From Deltaproteobacteria bacterium (GTDB lineage: Bacteria > Desulfobacterota > Binatia > UBA9968), in the NCBI GenBank assembly GCA_009379725.1, contig WHTF01000009.1, positions 1 to 64,000 of the forward strand: 64,000 bases of DNA, in the 5' to 3' direction. Within the stretch, counting starts at the first letter, position 1, and every line of letters starts with the position of its first letter. This document shows positions 36,016 to 43,513 of the stretch, piece by piece. A program made the position numbers and the translations under genes. The notes beneath the pieces were generated by a model that saw nothing but the letters and a program-made list of their open reading frames with translations, was not told the origin of the DNA and searched no databases.

Positions 36016-36366
36016 ATGCCAAGAATTCGCCATCTGGCCATTGTAAGTCCGAACCGGGAGCGTCTCGTACACTTTTACACGACTGCGTTCGACATGAGGG
36101 TCGTCTATGGGCGCCCGACGAGTACTCATCTCTCGGACGGAGATTTTAATCTGGCGATTGTCGACCAAGGAGCTGACCTGAAACCAGGACTGTACGTCCT
36201 TGGGTTTGATGTTGACGATATGCAAGATTTGGAAGGTAGCCTTAAGAGAGCCGGCGCCTCTTCGGATCTGCAATCGATGCCAAAGGATCATGACGCTGAA
36301 TATAGAGTCCTTGATCCGGATGGGAACCGACTTGATCTTGCAATACATGGGTGGTGCGTTGTGTAG
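36016..36366 (+). CDS. VOC-superfamily protein 4 (second metal His lost)
   Basis: I use ATG 36016 (MPRIRHLAIV), since it aligns with the other three paralogs; a TTG at 35995 adds only seven residues. Of 116 residues, H6 is kept but position 61 is Val (LYVLGFDVDD), where VOC 1-3 have His. The C-terminal LDPDGNRLDLAIHGW is kept. It may not bind metal in the same way, and could be a non-catalytic partner or a decaying copy. It is the last island gene. Confidence 0.83.
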   Translation: MPRIRHLAIVSPNRERLVHFYTTAFDMRVVYGRPTSTHLSDGDFNLAIVDQGADLKPGLYVLGFDVDDMQDLEGSLKRAGASSDLQSMPKDHDAEYRVLDPDGNRLDLAIHGWCVV

Positions 36367-36484
36367 AGTCTACCGATCGAAGCTGTGCTTGATTCTAAAG
36401 CTCAAGAGCGGGTTGGGATCAGAGCGCTCGATTCATTCTCTTGTGTCGCTGCGTTTGTGACTCTGGTCGGCCCAGGTACGAAAT

Positions 36485-36531
36485 GAACATGCAAGCGCCG
36501 ACGGCAAGGCGCCGGGAGAAAAAACCGGCGC
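36485..36531 (+). repeat. Right copy of 47-bp direct repeat (yihY 3' fragment)
   Basis: The copy matches 27098-27144 at 46 of 47 positions. Here the dyad is a 9-bp stem, AGGCGCCGG/CCGGCGCCT. It is not part of a gene: the frame is closed upstream by TGA. In the same frame just upstream, AAFVTLVGP resembles VSGFVILVGG of YihY, so more of a decayed yihY end may be present, with a short deletion. Confidence 0.88.
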
Positions 36532-36569
36532 CTAATAAGTATAATTCACCCTTAGAGTATTCCCTCCTT

Positions 36570-36695
36570 TCGTCACCCCGGTGGCAACCGGGTCCATCCG
36601 AGTCTTCAACATTGCGAGCGTAGTGAATGTGGACTGCGACGGTGGTTATCGATCTTTCGTTGAACCTGGATTCCGGTTGCCCACCGGAATGACGA
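36570..36695. repeat. Large imperfect palindromic intergenic repeat (REP-like)
   Basis: The left arm TCGTCACCCCGGTGGCAACC and the right arm, which reads TCGTCATTCCGGTGGGCAAC on the other strand, are complementary over about 25-30 bases. They flank about 60 bases. The CGTCATTCCGG...CCGGAATCC core recurs at 38098-38196, on the other side of the MFS gene. Confidence 0.7.
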
Positions 36696-36745
36696 TTGTG
36701 CACATCTCGCAGTTATTCCATGCCTGCCACATAAAAAATTGGCAT

Positions 36746-37981
36746 CTATCTTTTCAACGTTTCACGGCCGATCAGCGCCAATAATACGGCCGATAAAATC
36801 ATCAGTGGAGCATAGGCTAAAAACGGCACGCCTGGATTGAAAGTATCGGCGAGCACACCTCCCACCAGAGGCGCGCCGGCGCCACCGATTTCCGCCACGG
36901 TTCGACGGGCGGCTTGTAAGCGTCCCCGGGCGTTTATGGGTACGACGTCGAAAGTCGACGTGGCCAGTGAGCCCAGAGAGAGGCCATTGGCTATGCCGAG
37001 GCAGAAAAGCAATAGAGCTAGCTGGAAAAAGTTTCCGGCAAAAGGGATGAGCAGAAAGGTCAGAGCAGGGATTCCCGTGCTCGGCACCGTCGCCCACTTA
37101 CGTCCAATCTTGTCGATGACAAAGCCCGCCGGCAAGATCATCAGGAATGCCGATATTCCGGAAATGGTGAATAGAAGTCCAACCTCCCTGGGCGAAAGTC
37201 CGAGCTGAGTCGTCGCGAAGAGCGGCAAGATGCTCTGCGTTGTGACCCGGTGCATAAAGCTGGTGAACGTGGCAAACACCAGCACAACATAAGTTGTCCG
37301 AAGATGGGGCTCAATTCGATAAAACAGGTCTCTCAACGCTCCCAGCCGTTGCCGCCAAGCCGTCACGTTCCAACCTGATACAACCGCGCTGGTTTGAAAG
37401 TTATGCGCAGTCCGAGAGTTCTCAACCGTGAAACCCAAGAGCACGGAAATTGCCGCGCATGCCGCGTAAGCCACGAATGCGCCACGAAAGCCGGTGGTCT
37501 CCGCTAATACCCCACCGATCAATGGACCGAGAGCCAGTCCCATGTAGTTGATGCCATGAAAGCCGCTCAGGACGCGCCCGCGTTGATCGGGGCGGGCCAG
37601 ATCGATACCGGCCACTTCGCGCGCGATGACCCACACGCTTTCGGCGATGCCAATAATAAAAACCAGCAGCAGAATGATACTGAACCACGGCATGAGGGCG
37701 GCTAAAAGTGCCATAACAAACGCCAATGCCGGCCCCGCGATCAACGCGGCCCGGGTGCCGAGACGATCGAGCACGACCCCGCTGATCGGCATTCCGGCCA
37801 GTCTTCCGAACGCTAAAGCGGTGATCGTTTGCGCCGCGGTACCGGGCGTGATGCCGAAATAAACGGCCATCATGGGAATACTCGGCAACAGCATTGACCA
37901 CATTCCTGAAAGGAGGGTGCTCGTGTAGAGGGTAATCAGCCCGCGCGCGGTGGGAGTAAGTTTTAACCAGGATGCCATCAT
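36746..37981 (-). CDS. MFS transporter
   Basis: The 411-residue protein has 12 predicted membrane helices. The loop 2-3 motif is GVVLDRLGTRAALIAG, and a matching GFVIDKIGRKWATVPSTG lies in the second half. The central loop around 190-220 is short. Major facilitator transporters use proton or ion gradients; this one resembles the SP/DHA multidrug-like group with no clear substrate clue. It is flanked by two REP-like palindromes and is alone on its strand. Confidence 0.88.
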   Translation of the reverse strand: MMASWLKLTPTARGLITLYTSTLLSGMWSMLLPSIPMMAVYFGITPGTAAQTITALAFGRLAGMPISGVVLDRLGTRAALIAGPALAFVMALLAALMPWFSIILLLVFIIGIAESVWVIAREVAGIDLARPDQRGRVLSGFHGINYMGLALGPLIGGVLAETTGFRGAFVAYAACAAISVLLGFTVENSRTAHNFQTSAVVSGWNVTAWRQRLGALRDLFYRIEPHLRTTYVVLVFATFTSFMHRVTTQSILPLFATTQLGLSPREVGLLFTISGISAFLMILPAGFVIDKIGRKWATVPSTGIPALTFLLIPFAGNFFQLALLLFCLGIANGLSLGSLATSTFDVVPINARGRLQAARRTVAEIGGAGAPLVGGVLADTFNPGVPFLAYAPLMILSAVLLALIGRETLKR

Positions 37982-38097
37982 ATGAAACCTGAGTGTTATG
38001 ATTTTTGACCGGTAAATCCAACCGGGAGCCCGCCGGGCGGAAGATTTCGATAATGACCGTTAGTGTAGTGTCCTCGAAATCCGTTGAACAATTCGGG

Positions 38098-38196
38098 CGT
38101 CATTCCGGGACACCCGGATCACAATCCGGGATACCGCCAGCCGGAATCCAGGAAGTTCAAAGACTTCTGGACACCGGCTTTTCACCGGCATGACGG
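38098..38196. repeat. Second REP-like palindromic repeat
   Basis: CGTCATTCCGG at 38098 pairs with CCGGCATGACG, ending at 38196, with one mismatch in 11. The interior carries further CCGG-rich hairpins and CCGGAATCCAGG. It shares its core with the element at 36570-36695. Confidence 0.7.
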
Positions 38197-38239
38197 TAAA
38201 AGGCCGAATCAATTCTTGCATGAACTCTGATACACGACA

Positions 38240-38992
38240 CTAGATGACTTGCGCGTTCGCCGATTTAACCGGCGACATCAAACTGGACTCCTTTACCGTT
38301 TGTTCGCAGTAACTGATTAACTCGGCGCTGGAAGCAAAATTTGTCCGGTAAACCGGCCGCCCAAAACTTACATGTGCGATTGAACGCTTTCCCAGCGTGT
38401 ATCGCAGGCCGGTTGGAATGATCGGCAGCGGCGCGCCGAGCCGATTCTCAGAGCTGCGCGCGATGGTGACGAAGCCCGGCTTGAACGGCAAGAACTCTTC
38501 GTCTGCTCGCTTCGGCGTGTAGGTCGGATCGATATTCGGGTAGCCTTCGGGAAACACCACAAGTACTCGCTTTTCCATCAAGAGTTGGACCGACTCGCGT
38601 AGTGCTTTGCGCTGATAGCGGGTCACATCAACGAGCGAAAAAAGTGGCCGGTGTTGTGACGCACCGATCTCGTTGGAGCGTGTCAATGCTTCCCTGCGCA
38701 AGATTACCGGCCAACGTGCAAGCCGGGTCATTTGTGTCATGAACAACCGCCTTCGGACATTTTGCACCCAATCCAATGTGACGAGGATGTGGAAATGGCG
38801 CGGCATGGCGGCAAACAAAGCCAAACCATCAAAGAAATGATGATAATGTCGGGCGACGATGAGCGCAGGTCCGGTTGTGGGGATATGCTCTGCGCCCAAA
38901 GCGATGGTTTGCAGACGGCCGGCCGCAATGGCGCGGGCAATGAGCCGCATCGACTTGGCGGTAGCAATCTCAGTTAGATCTGCCGGGGACAC
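38240..38992 (-). CDS. PlsC-type lysophospholipid acyltransferase, likely carotenoid glycoside acyltransferase
   Basis: The 250-residue protein has the PlsC layout: GPALIVARHYHHFFDGLAL in place of the NHxxxxD motif, with one extra residue between His and Asp, and VVFPEGYPN as the FPEG motif. A C-terminal PTGLRYT segment follows. It is 25 bases downstream of the glycosyltransferase gene in the carotenoid locus. A comparable pair, a family 2 glycosyltransferase and an acyltransferase, completes carotenoid glycoside esters in green sulfur bacteria (CruC/CruD), so esterification of a sugar-bearing carotenoid is the likely job. A general phospholipid role is not excluded. Confidence 0.75.
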   Translation of the reverse strand: MSPADLTEIATAKSMRLIARAIAAGRLQTIALGAEHIPTTGPALIVARHYHHFFDGLALFAAMPRHFHILVTLDWVQNVRRRLFMTQMTRLARWPVILRREALTRSNEIGASQHRPLFSLVDVTRYQRKALRESVQLLMEKRVLVVFPEGYPNIDPTYTPKRADEEFLPFKPGFVTIARSSENRLGAPLPIIPTGLRYTLGKRSIAHVSFGRPVYRTNFASSAELISYCEQTVKESSLMSPVKSANAQVI

Positions 38993-39017
38993 ATGCCACT
39001 TATCAATCGGCAGCGGT

Positions 39018-40175
39018 TCACAACGACACGTTTTCCGGCTCGAATGTTCCGCCGCTGCGCCGGATATAAGAACGCCCGCGCCATCTGTGCTTGCGTGATA
39101 AAGCGCTTTGGATCAGGCGAACGGCAACCGCCATATCGCAGAGCGGCGACAACCAGTAGGTCCAGGGGCGGCGATAATAGGCCCGGGAGACACCGAACAA
39201 AACTCCGACTCGCATCAACAATAATATGACATTGAGAACCACAAACCAGACCGGGCCGGACAACCACCAGACCAAAATGAGCATCGGCAGCGGAAGGCCT
39301 TGCACCAGCAGTACTTCGAGCAGTCCAATCATTTCCTGCCAAGCGAAGTATGGATCGCGCATCGGCAGCGACCTGGGCCAGTTGGTCCACGTTTCGCGCC
39401 AGTTACGGTACATCCAAACGTCGGCCAAGTCATCGCTCTCGTGGAAGCCGACGGCTTCACCGCGCTCAACGAGACGGCGCGCAATGGTAATATCCTCGCA
39501 AAGCGAGGCTTGGGCCGCCGCAAAGGCGTCGGTGCGGAGCAAGATCTCACGCCGGCTAAAAAAACATTGCCCATTGGCTTGCACCTGGTGAGGATTTCGA
39601 CAGACGGTGCCCGGCTGTCCGAAGCGGTAAACCAAAGTGGTCAGGAGAGAAGGGTGGAGAACAGCTTCCGCAGCTCCCGACAGGTGTTGGCGGGTTGCCA
39701 GGGAAAACGTCGATATCCCGGTATGGATCGCATGGGCCAGCAGCGAGCGAGCGAGTTTAGGAGCGATTCGCACGTCGGCATCGATACAGAGAATCCATTG
39801 GCTCGACGGATTGGAACGGGTGAGGCCAAAATTAAGTCCCCAGGCTTTACCCGTCCAACGCGAATCGACGGGACTGGCATCGATCCATTTCACGCGGGCA
39901 TCGCGCAAGCGATAAATGTCAGCGATCGATCGCGTTTCATCGGTGGAACCGCCATCGATGACTAAAATCTCTGCGACTTCCTCGGGTTGAGCGACGAGGC
40001 CGTCAAGGCAGTTTGCGATTCGGCTTGCTTCATTCAGAACAGGTACGAGGGCGGTGATTCGCGCCGGCAATGGCTGGTCAAATGTCTCTACACGCCGCCC
40101 TCCTGATGTTTTCGACATGCGAAGAAATACTCGCACTGCAAGTATCGTTTGGAAGAGGCCCAGCAACAAGAACAC
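39018..40175 (-). CDS. Family 2 glycosyltransferase, carotenoid 2'-O-glycosyltransferase (CruG/CruC)-like
   Basis: The 385-residue protein has an N-terminal membrane segment, a GT-A domain (ALVPVLNEASRIANCLDGL, VIDGGSTDET, CIDADVR as DxD, the CEDITIARRL acid/base region) and two or three C-terminal membrane helices. This is the layout of CruG/CruC-like carotenoid glycosyltransferases. The cruF gene in the same locus makes the tertiary hydroxyl that CruG glycosylates. The acyltransferase follows 25 bases later and the secreted-protein gene ends 12 bases before it. Confidence 0.8.
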   Translation of the reverse strand: MFLLLGLFQTILAVRVFLRMSKTSGGRRVETFDQPLPARITALVPVLNEASRIANCLDGLVAQPEEVAEILVIDGGSTDETRSIADIYRLRDARVKWIDASPVDSRWTGKAWGLNFGLTRSNPSSQWILCIDADVRIAPKLARSLLAHAIHTGISTFSLATRQHLSGAAEAVLHPSLLTTLVYRFGQPGTVCRNPHQVQANGQCFFSRREILLRTDAFAAAQASLCEDITIARRLVERGEAVGFHESDDLADVWMYRNWRETWTNWPRSLPMRDPYFAWQEMIGLLEVLLVQGLPLPMLILVWWLSGPVWFVVLNVILLLMRVGVLFGVSRAYYRRPWTYWLSPLCDMAVAVRLIQSALSRKHRWRGRSYIRRSGGTFEPENVSL

Positions 40176-40187
40176 AGCGATCTCCTG

Positions 40188-40982
40188 TCAATCGTTCTGT
40201 GGTACGCCGCGTAATGTTTCGCAACTGCTCCCCGAGGGAATCGGGATGATTGAGAACCGGCTTTCTTTGGGCTCCGGGGTGATTTCCGGTGAGCGATTCA
40301 AAAATCCCGGCCATGCGCTAAGGACCCGATGCTCGAAGCTGCGCACTTCGATGCTGCCCTCGATCCTTCCCGGTTTATTAATTCGACCGTTGAGAATGGA
40401 GTGACCACGCTGAACGACGTACAGCTCGCCGTCAGGCAATAGCGGCACGGATATTTTCAGCGTGGCTCCCGGATGCCCGTCGCCGTCCCAGTCGTACACC
40501 GATGAATCGTCAACCTTGGTTGGCAGCTTGGAATCACCCGCGGTAGGCTTATAGCCGATGCGTTCGATGCCCAAGTCCGCCCGATAGCGCCATCCTGGAC
40601 CATCCTTCTCGATTTGAACGGGATAGCGGTGTTTTGCCAGCGCGGCAACGAAGTTATCAGGAAAAACCATCTTGATCATGGCCGAATCTTCGAGGACACG
40701 GAAATCGCAGACTTCATGGCTTTGAATCATTTGCGTGCCGTCTCTTTTGATTTCCACCAATGACACCGACCGCGATGCTGACTTTGAACTGCCGAAAAAT
40801 GGCAGGCGCGAGATCGACGCCAGGATCATTTCCAGGCGGTACATGCCCGCCGGTAGGGGATTGTCCTCTTGCGCTGCAGAGAAGCCGGGAGAAAGCGCCA
40901 AGCTGCTAAGCAGTATTAGCAGAACTCCTATCTGACCGCGGCGTTCCGATGTTTCTGTTGTCGCTTTTTGGTCCGACTGCAT
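40188..40982 (-). CDS. Secreted protein of unknown function in the carotenoid locus
   Basis: The 264-residue precursor has a signal peptide (IGVLLILLSSLALSPGFSAA). The mature part is beta-rich, with VYDWDGDGHPGATLKISVPL, a Ca-loop-like DxDxDG stretch, and SFEHRVLSAWPGFLNRSPEI near the end. No family is recognised. It ends 12 bases before the glycosyltransferase gene, so it is probably co-transcribed, perhaps as an envelope partner in placing the pigment. Confidence 0.65.
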   Translation of the reverse strand: MQSDQKATTETSERRGQIGVLLILLSSLALSPGFSAAQEDNPLPAGMYRLEMILASISRLPFFGSSKSASRSVSLVEIKRDGTQMIQSHEVCDFRVLEDSAMIKMVFPDNFVAALAKHRYPVQIEKDGPGWRYRADLGIERIGYKPTAGDSKLPTKVDDSSVYDWDGDGHPGATLKISVPLLPDGELYVVQRGHSILNGRINKPGRIEGSIEVRSFEHRVLSAWPGFLNRSPEITPEPKESRFSIIPIPSGSSCETLRGVPQND

Positions 40983-41394
40983 GACGCTTGCCTCCGGCGG
41001 TGATTTATTTGACTTGTACCAGATCGAAATTTAATGCGCTAATTGGATGAAGCGTTCGTTGCGCGCGAAGGACAATCCGGCATTCAGGCTGGCAATTTTT
41101 TGCGGTAAGCGCGTACTTCAGCCTTCTTTTAACCACATCGCCCTTGATGTTGTCGAGCCAGTTAGGCTTGAGCCTGGCAGTCCGCTTTTGAATCGATTTC
41201 CTCTCCTCAAAGCGCGGCGCTGAAGAAAACCCAGTCCTGAGGCTCGCATTCCCCCAGCCTGCGCCGTGACTCGGCGATGCCGTCGCTCCACAGCTTCTCA
41301 TCGGAACTTGGTTCGCGGGGATGCTTCTCCGAGGGGGTGAAAATAGATTTTGGAAATCTCTTTTTCCTACAGTTCGTCCACGGCCTTTCGGGTC
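40983..41394. other. Probable decayed coding region
   Basis: Short reverse-strand frames (for example 41005-41301 and 41207-41428) overlap in different phases, with no family match, and follow the broken SRPBCC gene on the same strand. I read this as debris of one or more disabled genes. Confidence 0.4.
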
Positions 41395-41545
41395 CTTCTT
41401 TTATTGCGCGCGGCTTTTTCGTGATCATCTCAAACCGCAGCCAATCGGGCGTGAGCCGCTCGAGATTAGCTGGTCGGCGAAGAACTGGAAGATTTCATCG
41501 CGCGGACAGGAAGCCAAATCTCAGTGTTTAGCCGGTAAATTTCAT
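41395..41545 (-). pseudogene. Frameshifted SRPBCC-family gene remnant
   Basis: Three successive reverse-strand phases give pieces of one SRPBCC protein: EIYRLNTEIWLP, then CPRDEIFQFFADQ, then ANLERLTPDWLRFEMITKKP followed by RAIKEG. Together they match the N-terminal third of the SRPBCC ligand-binding proteins often next to photolyase or DUF523-DUF1722 genes. The remainder is lost. At least three frameshifts are needed. It lies 20 bases downstream of the DUF523-DUF1722 gene and looks like a former member of that operon. Confidence 0.75.
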
Positions 41546-41565
41546 TTATGGCAGCAACGCTCGCG

Positions 41566-42549
41566 TCAAACGTGGTTGCGCAGCATGAGCTCCTTTGGAC
41601 TTGGCTCTAAATAAATCTGATCATGGAGATATTTCACGTGGTACTTCTTTGCGTAGTGGCGCATCAAAGTAATCGGCACGATCAAGGGGACGAGTTGTCG
41701 TCGAAAATCTCCGATGAGATCAGTTAATTCTTTGCGTTCATCGGTTGAAAGCTCTTTTGAAAAATAGCCCATCATGTGTGCGAGCACATTGCTATGCTTT
41801 TTCGCGGTCGCATGGACCGCTAATGCCTCCATGAACTTACGGCCATAGGTTTCGAACGACTCAGCTAGTGATGCACCCGTCGCTGTCGCTACCAGCCGTC
41901 CCAACCGGCGATAATGTCGCTCGCTGTGCGCGAGCAGAAGAAACTTATGACGGGTGTGGAACTCTATTAATGCTCGCACAGATTTGCTTTTCGTCAGTGC
42001 CTGCCAACGGTGATAGGCAAAAACGCGCTCGATGAAGTTTTCACGCAGGACAGGATCTTGCAGACGTCCTTCTTCTTCCGCGGGCATGAGCGGGAAGCGG
42101 TCGACTACCGCCGCCGCGAATAATCCACGGCCTTGCCGCGTTGGCATGCCTTTCGAGTTGTAAATGCGCACTCGTTGGATACCGCAACTGGGAGAGTTCT
42201 TCTTGAAAATGTAACCGGAGAGATCGAGAGTTGCCAAGCTTCTTGCGCATGTACGCGCAAACTTATTCATCTCATGGGTCCAATCCTTACCGGAGCGTTC
42301 GGCAATCATGTGGGCGCCCGCGCGGCTATTGATGAGACGAACAGGCTCCCGAGGTATTGTCATTCCCACTTCAACCTCCGGGCACACGGGAATCCACTCA
42401 ATAAATTGGCTCAGAGTATCGGTCAGGAAAGGGTCGCGCTTATGGCCTCCGTCAAATCTTATCGCATTGCCGAGAAGACACGCGCTAATTCCCAGCTTGG
42501 GTCTTTTTGTCAAATTCTGGCGTGCCGTCACGGTTGATATGTATGACAT
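41566..42549 (-). CDS. DUF523-DUF1722 (YbgA-like) two-domain protein
   Basis: The N-terminal DUF523 part (about 15-160) has GISACLLGNAIRFDGGHKRD, VCPEVEVGMTIPREPVRL and KKNSPSCGIQRVRIY. The C-terminal DUF1722/YbgA part has FHTRHKFLLLAHSERHYRRL and HMMGYFSKELSTDER. Such fusions often accompany photolyase and light- or B12-linked regulators, though the function is unproven. It is divergent from the B12-XRE regulator. Its ATG at 42549 falls inside the dyad cluster with no ribosome site, so it may be leaderless, or an internal start may be used. Confidence 0.88.
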   Translation of the reverse strand: MSYISTVTARQNLTKRPKLGISACLLGNAIRFDGGHKRDPFLTDTLSQFIEWIPVCPEVEVGMTIPREPVRLINSRAGAHMIAERSGKDWTHEMNKFARTCARSLATLDLSGYIFKKNSPSCGIQRVRIYNSKGMPTRQGRGLFAAAVVDRFPLMPAEEEGRLQDPVLRENFIERVFAYHRWQALTKSKSVRALIEFHTRHKFLLLAHSERHYRRLGRLVATATGASLAESFETYGRKFMEALAVHATAKKHSNVLAHMMGYFSKELSTDERKELTDLIGDFRRQLVPLIVPITLMRHYAKKYHVKYLHDQIYLEPSPKELMLRNHV

Positions 42550-42580
42550 TTACTATATCAAAGTCAACTATATTTGACAT
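42534..42580. promoter_or_regulatory. Candidate operator cluster of the B12-XRE regulator
   Basis: This short A/T-rich span holds a dyad TTGATAT (42534-42540) with ATATCAA (42555-42561), a second dyad GTCAA (42563-42567) with TTGAC (42574-42578), ACTATAT twice 15 bases apart (42552 and 42567), and TGACAT twice (42544 and 42575). It lies between, and overlaps the start of, two divergent genes. Overlapping dyads suggest cooperative binding that could shut both transcripts. Binding is inferred only. Confidence 0.55.
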
Positions 42581-42610
42581 GAAGAACTAAATAGGCGAAG
42601 GATGAGAAAT

Positions 42611-43513
42611 ATGACGTGCACCGCAAAAGATCAGACCGCGTACCAAGCGCGCCGGCGCTATATCCGAGCTCTTTTAAACGGCGAGGACGGCGCCGCTTTC
42701 CAGGTCATTGACGAGCTGTTGCGTGCGCGCTCAAGCCTCGGCGACCTTTACTTGCAACTCCTCACTCCCGCTTTGGTCCGTATCGGACAGCTTTGGTGCG
42801 ACGAAGAGATCGGCGTGGGTCTAGAGAAACTGGCATCTCACCTCGTTTTGAAGCATATGGACCGGCTGCGCGGTATGTACGCTCATGAGGAGCGGCGGTT
42901 GCCCAACCATGTGCTGGTTTCCTGTATCGAAGGGGAGCAGCATTTTATTGGCGCCCGCATGGTGGCGGATTTGTTTCTTGCCAAAGGCTGGTCGGTCGAT
43001 TTTCTCGGACCCGACGTTCCCACGCCGGCGTTATTTGATACGATCAAGATGCGGCAACCTCAGCTGGTTGCATTATCGGTGAGAACGGCTACCGGCGTTG
43101 GGCATGCGCGCCTCTTGGTCGAAGAGCTGACTACGCTCGAGGCGGCGCCGAAAATTATTTTAGGTGGTCAGGCGATGGCACAAAATGAGTGGGCCCAAGA
43201 CGGAGCATGCGCCGTTGCCCGTGATGCTGTCGAGGGCGTGGACATCGCCGGCAAATTGCTGCAACTCGAGCGCCCGAAAGCAGTACTAAAAGAGTACTTG
43301 ATCGGATTGGGACAACAGGTTCGCGAGTTACGCAACAGGAAAGGTTGGACCCAGGAGCAACTATCCGAGTGTACGCAACTTACCCGTGCGTCCATCGTCG
43401 CCGTCGAGGGCGGCAAACAGAATGTTTCAATGGACTTGGTGATCCGGCTGGCAAATGCGTTGGAAACTTCACCCGAAGATCTATTGTCAGGCAAGAGGAG
43501 TCTCCCGTCTTAA
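42611..43513 (+). CDS. CarH-like cobalamin-binding module fused to C-terminal XRE helix-turn-helix
   Basis: ATG 42611 is preferred, with AAGG 9 bases upstream; the ATG at 42602 abuts it. Of 300 residues, about 10-90 are the helical B12 cap (LWCDEEIGVGLEKLASH) and 98-215 the Rossmann-type B12 domain, with the ExHxxG base-off motif GEQHFIG (H111), LSVRTATGVGHA and IILGGQAM. About 233-292 is an XRE/HTH_3 domain (VRELRNRKGWTQEQLSE, SIVAVEGGKQNVSMDLVIRL). CarH/LitR light receptors have an N-terminal MerR domain, absent here. In the W-x9-E-H cap motif, Trp (62) and Glu (72) are kept but His is Lys (73), and the residue after Trp is Cys (63), where Thermus CarH has His132. Likely adenosylcobalamin-dependent repressor of the flanking carotenoid operons. 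Confidence 0.88.
   Translation: MTCTAKDQTAYQARRRYIRALLNGEDGAAFQVIDELLRARSSLGDLYLQLLTPALVRIGQLWCDEEIGVGLEKLASHLVLKHMDRLRGMYAHEERRLPNHVLVSCIEGEQHFIGARMVADLFLAKGWSVDFLGPDVPTPALFDTIKMRQPQLVALSVRTATGVGHARLLVEELTTLEAAPKIILGGQAMAQNEWAQDGACAVARDAVEGVDIAGKLLQLERPKAVLKEYLIGLGQQVRELRNRKGWTQEQLSECTQLTRASIVAVEGGKQNVSMDLVIRLANALETSPEDLLSGKRSLPS

Noticed and set aside
36480-36535. Chance similarity between the two 47-bp repeats
   Set aside because: 46 of 47 matches in the same orientation, including a coding end and hairpin, is far beyond chance.
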